Positions 18,408 to 26,332 of a stretch of DNA of 42,930 bases are shown here, piece after piece. A model generated the notes under the pieces. The model ran no database searches and was not told the DNA's origin. It worked only from the letters and a program-made list of their open reading frames with translations. The number at the start of each line of letters is the position of its first letter. Position 1 is the first letter of the stretch. Source of the DNA: Pleurocapsaceae cyanobacterium CSU_1_1 (GTDB taxonomy: Bacteria > Cyanobacteriota > Cyanobacteriia > Cyanobacteriales > Xenococcaceae); NCBI GenBank assembly GCA_012034765.1, contig JAAUOU010000029.1, forward strand, positions 1 through 42,930, read 5' to 3'. Made by a program: the position numbers and the translations under genes.

Positions 18408-19085
18408 TTATGCAGCTTGTTTATATTCTTGTCTTATTAATTGAAGTCTATAATGATTGAGACTTGAAACTTGAGCCAGAGTATTACTATTATTAGTAGC
18501 TTTTAACATAGTCAACATGGTAATAACAGCTATTTCTGTTTCTTGATTTAGTTGACTATCCATCAGAACAATTTCCATTATTTGAGGAAAAGCTAATGCT
18601 AATACATTAGGTTCAAGTTCTTTTAATAATCGATCAACTGATTGAGGAACTTTTAAGGCAGATTTAACTCCCATGATCATAAAATCATCTAAATGAAGTT
18701 TATTTAATGAATTAGAAAGTAAGTCAAGATTATTTTGTTTGTCTGGCTGACTAATTTGAATTAAATAGGCAAATAATCTTTGTAGTTTTCTTCTTTGGTC
18801 AGATGTAAGTTGATCATAACTATTGATGGCAACAATAGTCTTTTGACAATCAAGATTATCCAGAATTTGCTGCCAGTCTTGTGAGTTACAAAGATCTGGT
18901 TTACCAACTGTCAGGGAAACTTTAATTTTTTCTGCTTGACGAGTCAGATAAGTAACTTGAGCTTGTACTCCCAGATAACTAAGCCATCTAGCGATCGTTT
19001 CTATCAAAGTTGAATATGTATTTTGGGAACTGGCTAACCGACGAATTTGAGTATCTACTAAAGGACGAACAATCTGTGAAAGCAT
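18408..19085 (-). CDS. conserved-looking hypothetical protein (225 aa)
   Basis: A soluble 225-residue protein with no membrane segment and no recognised domain. It starts LSQIVRPLVDTQIRRLA, has a mixed alpha/beta N-terminal half (ARWLSYLGVQAQVTYL), a central Lys/Gln-rich helical part and a C-terminal helical part (VLALAFPQIMEIVLMD). Base and codon use are like the neighbours and the frame is clean, so it is a real gene. It follows PsiE on the same strand at a 139-bp distance and is probably the 3' member of that group. No function is proposed. Confidence 0.7.
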   Translation of the reverse strand: MLSQIVRPLVDTQIRRLASSQNTYSTLIETIARWLSYLGVQAQVTYLTRQAEKIKVSLTVGKPDLCNSQDWQQILDNLDCQKTIVAINSYDQLTSDQRRKLQRLFAYLIQISQPDKQNNLDLLSNSLNKLHLDDFMIMGVKSALKVPQSVDRLLKELEPNVLALAFPQIMEIVLMDSQLNQETEIAVITMLTMLKATNNSNTLAQVSSLNHYRLQLIRQEYKQAA

Positions 19086-19224
19086 TGTATTTATTTTTTG
19101 GTTGTTGAATGATGTCAGTTAGGGAAATGAGGTAGGATATAACCCGCAAACCTGAGCGAGCGAATTTTCTAAGCTGGAATTTGCCTCAAAGATATTATGC
19201 AAAGTGAGCAGGTAAATATGCGCC

Positions 19225-19671
19225 TTAGTGTTCGATTTTGCCTTCAACCTTATGGCTGACTAGCATCAAACCGCCTAATACTACTAAGAAAGAACATATA
19301 GCAAAAACGAGCATTGCATCCATATGAATTATGCCTTCAACAATTATTTCCCGTAGAACTGATACTACAGCTACTTCTACAGCTATACCGACAAAAATTC
19401 TATGATGTTTGAGATAAACTGCTAAGAGACGAAATAATTCTACTAAAATTAGTAAAAATAAGGCTTGAGCGGTAACTTCTTTAACATCCATACCCGATCT
19501 CAAACCAGCGAAAACATCTACAAGAATTAGCATCATTTTAAATACTAAACCGATACCACAGCCAAAGACTAGTAAATCTTGTAGCTTATCTAGATTACGG
19601 AAAATTCTTGTCAAACTAAATCTAGAATCAAAACTACGAGATTTATGTTGGTTACCGATCGCATTATTCAT
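19225..19671 (-). CDS. PsiE family membrane protein
   Basis: A 148-residue protein with four hydrophobic segments, matching the phosphate-starvation-inducible PsiE family: LFLLILVELFRLLAVYLKHHRI and VVSVLREIIVEG are the diagnostic stretches. The start has an excellent Shine-Dalgarno (AAGGAG, 8 nt before ATG). PsiE proteins are small inner-membrane proteins with no proven biochemical activity; in Escherichia coli the gene responds to phosphate starvation. It lies between the His-rich exported protein and the hypothetical gene, all on the minus strand at the 3' side of the NDH/carbonic anhydrase block. Confidence 0.85.
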   Translation of the reverse strand: MNNAIGNQHKSRSFDSRFSLTRIFRNLDKLQDLLVFGCGIGLVFKMMLILVDVFAGLRSGMDVKEVTAQALFLLILVELFRLLAVYLKHHRIFVGIAVEVAVVSVLREIIVEGIIHMDAMLVFAICSFLVVLGGLMLVSHKVEGKIEH

Positions 19672-19841
19672 TTTATTTTCTCCTTATGTTAATTTGTTTT
19701 TTGGTTTTTCTGAAATTATTTAGATTGGGAGAAGTAGGTTTAAATTAAGCCTCAGCCTTAATTAATTAAAGTTTAAAAGCTGATAATATTAAACTTGTTA
19801 CTTCTTTACCCTGAGAGTGAAAGTTGCTTTAAAAAGCATAA

Positions 19842-20503
19842 TTAAGCAACATCACTATTTGGTTGACTCCAATTGTCTAATTTAACTTTTCCGTTAGTTT
19901 GAATTTGACCTATTTCTTTGTTCGGAATTGTATAAGGTGTTGGACGATTGGCAACAACTTTTAGGCTAGGAAGATCTTTTTTGATCTCCGTGTTTTGTGT
20001 TATTGCTTCAGGCTCTTGACTCAAGTTAATTAGTCGAGTGGGGGCTAATCCAGCTTGGATAGACTGCTGATTATCTCTAGATTCGTATTGCTGAAGCTCT
20101 TTTTCGTTGAATGCCTGATTTTGTCCTTGAGCCTGATTTTTTTCGACTATAACTAATTTCTGAGCTTCTTTTTTGGGATGATAAAAAATCTCTGGAACAA
20201 CCACGCTTAACCCAATTATGCTTAAAAAAGAGAAAAATTCAATTTCCTGCGCTTTTTTGGAAGTCAATATTTCGGGGATTGTCGCTGCGGTTGAATGTCC
20301 ATGATCACTTGTTGCTGCGGTTGAATGTCCATGATCACTTGTTGCTGCGGTTGATTTCTTAACTACCTCCTGTTGAGTAGCCTTAGCTACATAGGTATGG
20401 TCAGAGCCACTAGCTGCATTTACCATTCAATTGGGGCGAAAACTCCTACAGCTATTGTTGTCACCACTGGAGCTATTTTTAGCAGATCGAGCTTTAAATT
20501 CAT
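19842..20503 (-). CDS. exported His-rich repeat protein of unknown function, signal peptide split off by a frameshift
   Basis: The main frame (194 aa, ATG at 20426) begins MVNAASGSDHTYVAKA, which looks like the end of a signal peptide. Directly upstream, in another frame, an ORF starting at 20503 gives a clear hydrophobic leader (MNLKLDLLKIAPVVTTIAVG) ending in a stop that overlaps the downstream ATG. Adding one A at the GAA before ATG fuses both into a 220-residue protein with a VNA-AS cleavage site. The mature part has a repeated DHGHSTAATS segment (encoded by a 30-bp direct repeat), one membrane helix (FFSFLSIIGLSVVVPEIFY) and a polar Gln-rich tail. The His-rich part may bind metal (inference). 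The alternative is a translationally coupled leader peptide. Confidence 0.55.
20281..20354. repeat. 30-bp in-frame direct repeat (2.5 copies) encoding His-rich units
   Basis: Unit GTTGCTGCGGTTGAATGTCC plus ATGATCACTT occurs at 20281-20310 (one mismatch) and 20311-20340, then partially at 20341-20354. It codes on the minus strand for repeated ten-residue units STAATSDHGH. Confidence 0.9.
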
Positions 20504-20661
20504 AACCTAAATATTTGTCCTTTTAAAAATATATTTCACAATACAGATTAGTCTAAAAAAGTGTCAAAATCGGAACAAAAGTGAGAATTTTCTTTTTTCT
20601 GACCAATAAATTAAATATTATTAAACACGAAAGGCTTAATATTGAACATAAAAATGCCATA

Positions 20662-20706
20662 AGCAAAAAAAGATAGAGAAAGCGATCGCTTTTTGTTCTC
20701 TATCTT
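20662..20706 (-). terminator. intrinsic terminator after the MATE gene
   Basis: On the minus strand the 11-bp arms AAGATAGAGAA and TTCTCTATCTT enclose a loop that contains a HIP1 palindrome, and the stem is followed by a T-run (TTTTTTT). It lies about 80 bp past the stop of the MATE exporter gene. Confidence 0.75.
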
Positions 20707-20784
20707 ATAACCAACACTTAAGTAGCAAGAAAGTTAATTGATAAAATTGAAGGAAATGAAGTTAAATTAACTTTATTTACAGTG

Positions 20785-22143
20785 CTACGATTCGTTTTGC
20801 CACGCTAAACTTTTACTAGTTTGAATTCCCCAAATTTTGATGCCTAAAGAAATAGCCAGGGTTGCCATATACATGGTTAATGCTAACCATAATGTGTGAT
20901 TATTTTGAAAATACCAAGCGAACCAGGCTACGGGAATAAATCCAAATCCTAAAGCAATGATGGCAGAATTTCGGAGTTTCGCGCTTTCTTTTAAGCCAAT
21001 AACATATCCTTCGAGAACAAAAGCAACAGCACCAAAGGATAACAGAGGTAATAACCAAGTAATATATGCGATCGCACTATGGCTAATCTCGCTGTGACTG
21101 GTAAGCAAAGTGAAAATTGTTTCAGGAAACAGAATCGAGACTAAGGCAAACATTAAAGAAATAGTTAGGCTAGCAAACATAGAAACGTTCAATAACGGCA
21201 TCATCTTTTCTGTCTCACCTGTACCTCGAAAATTACCGATTAGGGTTTGGGTAGTAAGACCAATTCCATTAACCGTAAACTGACTCAAAAGTACAATTTG
21301 AAGTATAAGTCCATTAGCTGCAACTACATCAGTTCCCATTCCTGCACTGAGGTTAGTAAAAATAGAGTAGGCAGTAATCATAGCTACATAGCGGACTAGG
21401 ATATTGCCCTTGAGAATGATGGTAGACTTTAAAGCTTGCCAGTCAAACACTTTCTCTAACGCTGCGGGTAAAGCTTGCCAATCAATACAGGAGGCAACTC
21501 CAATCAGTGCTACCAATAAGGCTAAATACTGACTTAAAGCTGTAGCTAGTCCTGCACCCATACTTGACCATCCCCATTGATTAATCATGAAATAGTCCAT
21601 GATTGCATTTGAGACATTACCAACTAAAGCAATCGCCAGTACCAAACCACTTTTTTCCTGTCCCAAAAACCAACCAATGAGAACAAAATTGAGTAAAACC
21701 GCAGGTGCGCCCCAAATACGGGCATTAAAGTAATCTACCCCAAAAGCTTCGATATCAGGAGAACCAGAAAGAATAGCAAAACCAAACTTTTGAATTGGGT
21801 ATTGTAACAATAAAATAATAATTGCGATCGCCATTGCCACCAAAGCACCTCTTAACCCTGCTAGCAGAATCTGTTCCTGGTCGTTTTCACCTACTGCCTG
21901 AGACGTTATGGCGTTAGTACCATTACGAAAGAATTTTAAAATTCGATAGAGGTAATCAAATAAAATTCCTCCTAAGATAACTCCTGCTAGGTGGCGAATA
22001 TCTGATAGATGACCGAGAAAAGCTGTATCGCAAATTCCCGCTAGAGGAACCATCATGTTAGAGAATATGCTAACGCTAGCTAGTTTAGAAAAGCGAGGTA
22101 GGAAGCTAGTATAGCGAGATGGCAGGGAAAGAGATAAAGTCAT
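20785..22143 (-). CDS. MATE family efflux transporter (DinF-like)
   Basis: A 452-residue integral membrane protein with about twelve hydrophobic segments and the DinF-type MATE pattern: NMMVPLAGICDTAFLGHL near the start, a GWFLGQEKSG segment, NVSNAIMDYFMI, and the second-half repeat beginning RYVAMITAYSIFTNLSAGMG. MATE proteins export organic cations and drugs in exchange for Na+ or H+. It sits between ndhD and the His-rich exported protein on the same strand, with its own terminator. Whether it works with the carbon genes or is an unrelated neighbour is unclear. Confidence 0.88.
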   Translation of the reverse strand: MTLSLSLPSRYTSFLPRFSKLASVSIFSNMMVPLAGICDTAFLGHLSDIRHLAGVILGGILFDYLYRILKFFRNGTNAITSQAVGENDQEQILLAGLRGALVAMAIAIIILLLQYPIQKFGFAILSGSPDIEAFGVDYFNARIWGAPAVLLNFVLIGWFLGQEKSGLVLAIALVGNVSNAIMDYFMINQWGWSSMGAGLATALSQYLALLVALIGVASCIDWQALPAALEKVFDWQALKSTIILKGNILVRYVAMITAYSIFTNLSAGMGTDVVAANGLILQIVLLSQFTVNGIGLTTQTLIGNFRGTGETEKMMPLLNVSMFASLTISLMFALVSILFPETIFTLLTSHSEISHSAIAYITWLLPLLSFGAVAFVLEGYVIGLKESAKLRNSAIIALGFGFIPVAWFAWYFQNNHTLWLALTMYMATLAISLGIKIWGIQTSKSLAWQNES

Positions 22144-22241
22144 AATAACGAAGTGTATCCTTTAGGATAAATTATTGTTTGTTGGCAAAAATGACTATGG
22201 GAAAAATGATTTAGGTAGGATTTTTGAAGTTAGATAGAAAT

Positions 22242-22319
22242 AGGATTGTTTTACCTACCGTTGGTTCAAGCGAGAGATTTTTGATGTTGGTTGTTGCTAT
22301 TACCTAGAAAAACAATCCT
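22242..22319. other. 11-bp inverted repeat with long loop between ndhD and MATE genes
   Basis: AGGATTGTTTT at 22242-22252 is perfectly complementary to AAAACAATCCT at 22309-22319, with a 56-nt loop. It lies just past the ndhD stop and before the MATE start. No T-run follows on the minus strand, so it may be a weak terminator or an mRNA 3'-end stabiliser. Confidence 0.35.
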
Positions 22320-22360
22320 TTTCCTGAATAGACCTTTTAAAGATTAAGCTCAGCAATAAT

Positions 22361-24010
22361 CTAACCCAGGTTGAAGAGTAAGATCTTGTCTAGTTCGTTG
22401 ATGCTAATCATACCTAGAGTTTCACTTGGCTTTATCTCAGGTGCGCTTTTAGGCTTGATGGAAGCATATAAATCATTTGTCTGAGAAACATTAGCCAATA
22501 CTTGATGTTCGTGAGCAGCAACTTGAGTTGTTTTGACATCATAAGTTTGAGTAGCTAGTTTGGGATACAAGCCGATACCGATGATTGGAATCAAAAGACA
22601 AGCAGTAATAAAGATTTCTCTGGGTTGAGCATCTGACCACATAATCTTTTTGTCTTCTAAGAAACTATTTTCTTGGCCGTAAAAGATTTCTCGTAACATT
22701 GAGAGCAAGTAAATAGGAGTCATAATCAATCCCAATGCTGCCAGCATGACTACAATAATTTTGAAGGAAGAAGTATAAGCATCACTGGTAGCTAAACCGA
22801 GAAATACGGTGATCTCGCCAATAAAGCCACTCATTCCAGGAAGTGCCAGGGAAGCTAGAGAGCCAGCAGTAAACAGGGCAAAGGTTTTAGGCATTTTCTC
22901 TGCCAGTCCGCCCATTTCATCGAGCCATAAAGTATGAGTGCGATCATAAGTTACCCCGCAGAGGAAGAACAACGCAGCAGCAATTAAACCATGAGAAAGC
23001 ATCTGTAACATTGCACCGCTTAAACCTAAGTCGTTGAAGCAAGCAATACCAATGAGAACAAAGCCCATGTGAGATATCGAAGAGTATGCCATCCGTCGTT
23101 TGAGGTTGGTCTGTCCAAAGGCTGCAAAAGCACCGTAGACAATATTGACAATTCCCAAAACAATCAGCACAGGAGCAAAATAGACATGAGCATCAGGCAA
23201 CATTTCGATATTCAGACGAATCAGCGCATAACCACCCATTTTTAGTAATACACCAGCCAAAACCATTGAAATTGGCGTAGATGCTTCACCATGTGCGTCA
23301 GGTAACCAAGTATGAAAAGGGAAGATAGGTAGCTTAACACCAAAGGCAATTAATAAACCTGCGTAGACAGAAAGCTCTAATGGTAGGGGATAATTTTTGA
23401 GAGTTAAGGCTTCAAGGTCGAAAGTAACTGTGTCGCCATAAAAAGCGAGTGCTAATGCTCCAACTAGAATAAATATCGATGCTAAGGCAGTGTAGAGAAT
23501 AAACTTTGTGGCTGCATATCGACGTTTTGGGCCACCCCAGATTGAAATAAGTAGATAAACTGGAACTAGTTCTATTTCCCACATTAAGAAGAATAAAAGT
23601 AGGTCTTTAGCTAGAAATACTCCCAACTGCGCACTATACATAGATAGCAGTAGGAAGTAAAAAAGCTTGGGCTTATTCTTGACTTTCCATGCAGCCAAGA
23701 TTGAGAGAGTATTCACCAAGCCTGTTAATATAACTAGAGGCCAAGAGAGGTCATCAGCACCTAGCGACCAATTGAGGTCTAACTGAGGTATCCAGGAATA
23801 AGTTTCTACTAATTGAAAAGTAGGATTTTGGAAGTCGTAACAACGCCAAGAAATAAAGGCGATTAAGGAAAGGTCAATAAAACCCACAGCGAAGGCATAC
23901 CAGCGAATTGTTTTGCCGTCTTTATCTGGTATTAAAGGAATAAATAAAGCAGCAAGCAACGGAAATAAAGTAGCTATAGTTAGCCAGGGAAATTGATTGT
24001 TAATCATCAT
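22361..24010 (-). CDS. ndhD: NAD(P)H-quinone oxidoreductase subunit 4 (NdhD, NDH-1)
   Basis: Proton-pumping antiporter-like subunit of cyanobacterial NDH-1, 549 residues and about 14 membrane segments. Key features are [14 protein letters not shown] with the conserved membrane Glu, [22 protein letters not shown] with the channel Lys, and [15 protein letters not shown]. The sequence looks like the respiratory/cyclic NdhD1/D2 group rather than the CO2-uptake NdhD3/D4 group, though this needs a tree. The hydrophilic tail after about 505 ([13 protein letters not shown]) is as expected in place. NdhF lies 2.3 kb upstream on the same strand, separated by a carbonic anhydrase, an orphan HTH gene and a response regulator. 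A 24-codon hydrophobic ORF precedes it. Confidence 0.92.
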   Translation of the reverse strand: MMINNQFPWLTIATLFPLLAALFIPLIPDKDGKTIRWYAFAVGFIDLSLIAFISWRCYDFQNPTFQLVETYSWIPQLDLNWSLGADDLSWPLVILTGLVNTLSILAAWKVKNKPKLFYFLLLSMYSAQLGVFLAKDLLLFFLMWEIELVPVYLLISIWGGPKRRYAATKFILYTALASIFILVGALALAFYGDTVTFDLEALTLKNYPLPLELSVYAGLLIAFGVKLPIFPFHTWLPDAHGEASTPISMVLAGVLLKMGGYALIRLNIEMLPDAHVYFAPVLIVLGIVNIVYGAFAAFGQTNLKRRMAYSSISHMGFVLIGIACFNDLGLSGAMLQMLSHGLIAAALFFLCGVTYDRTHTLWLDEMGGLAEKMPKTFALFTAGSLASLALPGMSGFIGEITVFLGLATSDAYTSSFKIIVVMLAALGLIMTPIYLLSMLREIFYGQENSFLEDKKIMWSDAQPREIFITACLLIPIIGIGLYPKLATQTYDVKTTQVAAHEHQVLANVSQTNDLYASIKPKSAPEIKPSETLGMISINELDKILLFNLG

Positions 24011-24089
24011 ATTTTGTAGGGAAAGAGGTTGATCAAAAATTATCTTCAGAGCTAACTGAATATTTGTCTTAAGTTAAATAAGACTAGAG

Positions 24090-24164
24090 TTAATCTTCTT
24101 GGTTATTGAAAAATAAAGCTGGCAAGAAGACACATAAAAAGATCATGGTAGGGATTTGAGGCAT
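24090..24164 (-). CDS. possible 24-aa hydrophobic microprotein upstream of ndhD
   Basis: An ORF MPQIPTMIFLCVFLPALFF followed by NNQED, stop at 24090-24092, lies 80 bp upstream of the ndhD start and downstream of the carbonic anhydrase terminator. It would make one short membrane helix with a charged tail. No Shine-Dalgarno is clear. NDH-1 and photosystems do contain very small membrane subunits, but no known one is recognised, and a chance ORF of this size is quite possible. Confidence 0.3.
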   Translation of the reverse strand: MPQIPTMIFLCVFLPALFFNNQED

Positions 24165-24302
24165 TTGAGCTGTTCTTAATTAATTGTTCTTATAGTACGA
24201 GATTAATAGTGACAAAATCGAAACAAAAATAGCTAAATTATCGATAAGAGATTACTTTGTCAATGGACAGGAATACTTAAAATGTATAATTGATAACTAT
24301 TT

Positions 24303-24356
24303 TATAAAAAACTACTACTTACTCTAATCAAGTTATCAAAGAGAATAAGTAGTAGA
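24303..24356 (-). terminator. intrinsic terminator after the beta-carbonic anhydrase gene
   Basis: Long stem: CTACTACTTACTCT (24312-24325) pairs with AGAGAATAAGTAGTAG (24340-24355) with a small bulge. On the minus strand it is followed by TTTTTT. It separates carbonic anhydrase transcription from ndhD. Confidence 0.75.
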
Positions 24357-24486
24357 AAAAAAAGATAGTGATGATGAGCGATCGCTAGATAAATATAGTT
24401 AAGTGCCTGGAAAGAATCATTTACAGTTAATGCTTGCTAATTTCTGATTCCAAATATTGGTATTTTAATTAATTTTGTCTATTTTT

Positions 24487-25236
24487 TTAACTAATAATGC
24501 TAACCTCACCCGTTGTTAAACTGTAGTAAGCACCAACGATTTTAAGTTTGCCTTTTTCGACTAAATCATGAAGTAAAGGAGAGGAATTAAGGTTTTTAAT
24601 TTGTAACATGACATTTTGTTTAATAGTATCAGTATAAACTTTTTCTGAATCTTCTTTATTTGCTCTATCAATAGCTGGTTGAATTGCTGCTATGATACTA
24701 CCCATTTGACCTGGAAGTGGCTTTCCTTCTAAGGCAGCTTTGACTGCACCGCATTTTTCATGACCAAGTACCATAATAACTTTTGAACCTAACACATAAG
24801 TGCCATATTCTAAGCTCCCAATTTCTTCTGGAGTAGCTATATTTCCCGCATCACGCACTACAAATAAATCCCCAAAACCTCTATCGAATATAACTTCAAC
24901 AGGAACTCTTGAATCTGCACAACTCATTATAGAAACAAGGGGTTTTTGATCTTTAGCAACTTCTTGTAAACGTATATAATCTTGGTTACGAGATTCAGGT
25001 TTATTTTCAACAAATCGCTGATTTCCTAGTAATAATTCTTCTAAAATTTTTTCTGGAGTTGAATTTTCATCAAGTGTATCTAGAGCAATAGTTGTCTCTT
25101 TAATTGTCTCTTGTTTTTGAGGAGAATCAACCTGAAAAGCTGTGGCTTTAGTCGCAATTGTTGTTCCCAGAGCAATTGTACCAAGTTGGAGTAATTTTCT
25201 TCTGGCTACTGTGTGATTATTATTCATGACTTTCAT
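24487..25236 (-). CDS. exported beta-class carbonic anhydrase (Tat-type signal)
   Basis: Interconverts CO2 and bicarbonate. The 249-residue protein begins with a twin-arginine-like signal (ARRKLLQLGTIALGTT, Arg12-Arg13, cleavage near residue 33), so it should act in the periplasm or thylakoid lumen rather than the cytosol. The beta-CA zinc site is complete: Cys106 and the Asp108-Arg110 dyad in MSCADSR, then His159 and Cys162 in GHEKCGA. The C-terminal VGAYYSLTTGEV is typical. It may correspond functionally to EcaB-type enzymes, but orthology is not established. Its neighbours are NdhD and NdhF with bestrophin and PxcA upstream, which fits a role in bicarbonate use. A well-formed terminator follows. 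Met4 is an alternative start. Confidence 0.9.
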   Translation of the reverse strand: MKVMNNNHTVARRKLLQLGTIALGTTIATKATAFQVDSPQKQETIKETTIALDTLDENSTPEKILEELLLGNQRFVENKPESRNQDYIRLQEVAKDQKPLVSIMSCADSRVPVEVIFDRGFGDLFVVRDAGNIATPEEIGSLEYGTYVLGSKVIMVLGHEKCGAVKAALEGKPLPGQMGSIIAAIQPAIDRANKEDSEKVYTDTIKQNVMLQIKNLNSSPLLHDLVEKGKLKIVGAYYSLTTGEVSIIS

Positions 25237-25303
25237 TTAATTTAGATGCATCGCAGTTTAATTTGAATTTTGATTAGATTGGTTACAACTCTTAAAAATA
25301 TTT

Positions 25304-25771
25304 TTAAATCTTGTTTATTTCTTGAGTATTGATTTGAGGAACAGTAACAGAAATATTCAATTTTTCTTTTAAGCGATAACGTATAAGCTGGTGAACTGCC
25401 GTATAGCTTATTTCTATACCATGCTCTTTTTTAAGCCATAAATGTGCTTCTTTATAGCTATGAAATTGCTCTGAGTCTTGTAACTTTTTTTTGAGGCTTT
25501 GTTCTATAAGCGGAGTAATCTTCTTGTTTCTACCGCTACTTTTTTCCTTAGTCAGCAAGGCTTTAAGACCTTGAGCGCGATATATATTTAACCACCTAGA
25601 TATTGTAGTTCTATGTTTTCCTAAAAGTAAAGAGATTGCTGTAACTGTTTTTACGCGATCGCTTTTAATCCAGTATATTACCTGTATTCTTTCTCTTACT
25701 TCTACAAATTCTACCAGTCTAAGCAGCTTTTCTAATTCTGTAGTTGTTTCGGCGATTTCTATTTTAACCAT
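25304..25771 (-). CDS. orphan IS630-type helix-turn-helix protein (transposase N-terminal part)
   Basis: A 155-residue protein made only of DNA-binding parts: a first HTH (AISLLLGKHRTTISRWLNIYRAQG, about residues 47-70) and a second winged HTH (YKEAHLWLKKEHGIEISYTAV, about 106-127). This is the N-terminal region of IS630-family transposases. The catalytic DDE half is missing: the protein ends normally and only 67 bp separate it from the carbonic anhydrase gene. It is either the relic of an insertion or a domesticated regulator. It lies between the response regulator and carbonic anhydrase, same strand, no terminal inverted repeats seen. Confidence 0.75.
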   Translation of the reverse strand: MVKIEIAETTTELEKLLRLVEFVEVRERIQVIYWIKSDRVKTVTAISLLLGKHRTTISRWLNIYRAQGLKALLTKEKSSGRNKKITPLIEQSLKKKLQDSEQFHSYKEAHLWLKKEHGIEISYTAVHQLIRYRLKEKLNISVTVPQINTQEINKI

Positions 25772-25838
25772 ATTCTTAACAGTTTTTTATTTCGCTTTTT
25801 CTACACTGTTGTAGACAATTAATGACTAATTAATAAGT

Positions 25839-26201
25839 TTAAGCAACTAATCGGTCAATCGTACTGACCAAATTTTCTTGACCTACAGGCTTGGTTAAAT
25901 AGGCATTTGCTCCTATTTTTAAACCCCAAAATTGTTCTATTTCGCTTTTTCTAATTGAACAAATAACCACAGGAATTTTTTTGGTCGCTGCTTTTTTTTT
26001 AAGCTGCTGACAAACATTAAAGCCACTAATATCAGGTAAAATAACATCCAAAAGAATTATATCTGGGGGACTATTTTCAATTATTTTCAAGGCTTCTGTA
26101 CCACTTCTGGTAATTAAAACATTGAAACCTTTCCTCAGAAATAAAGGAATAAAGTTATTTAGATCAACAAAAGAGTCTTCGACAATCAATAGATTTTTCA
26201 T
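25839..26201 (-). CDS. CheY-like single-domain response regulator
   Basis: A 120-residue receiver without output domain. Glu8-Asp9, acceptor Asp52 (LDVILPDISG), Ser82 and Lys104 (YLTKP) are all in place. It resembles the chemosensory CheY at 10400-10765 in key positions and in the motif FWGLKIGANAYLTKP. Its ATG follows directly on a heptamer-repeat array, with no Shine-Dalgarno. No kinase is adjacent; the CheA at 3520-6588 is a possible partner (inference). It lies between ndhF and the orphan HTH gene on the same strand. Confidence 0.88.
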   Translation of the reverse strand: MKNLLIVEDSFVDLNNFIPLFLRKGFNVLITRSGTEALKIIENSPPDIILLDVILPDISGFNVCQQLKKKAATKKIPVVICSIRKSEIEQFWGLKIGANAYLTKPVGQENLVSTIDRLVA

Positions 26202-26202
26202 A

Positions 26203-26308
26203 ATTAGTCATTAGTCATTAGTCATTAGTCATTAGTCATTAGTCATTAGTCATTAGTCATTAGTCATTAGTTGTTAGTTGTTAGTTGTTAGTTATTAGTT
26301 GTTAGTCA
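26203..26308. repeat. heptameric repeats (TTAGTCA)9 and (TTAGTTG)n
   Basis: Nine copies of TTAGTCA followed by about five TTAGTTG/TTAGTTA-type units fill the gap between ndhF and the response regulator, ending one or two bases before the regulator's start codon. On the coding strand each unit reads TAATGAC, so it carries overlapping stop (TAA, TGA) and ATG triplets. Confidence 0.92.
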
Positions 26309-26332
26309 AGGTTGCTCAGATTTAACACCTAA

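Noticed and set aside
25304-25771. Complete IS630 insertion sequence
   Set aside because: The catalytic DDE half, terminal inverted repeats and target duplication are not seen; only the DNA-binding part exists.
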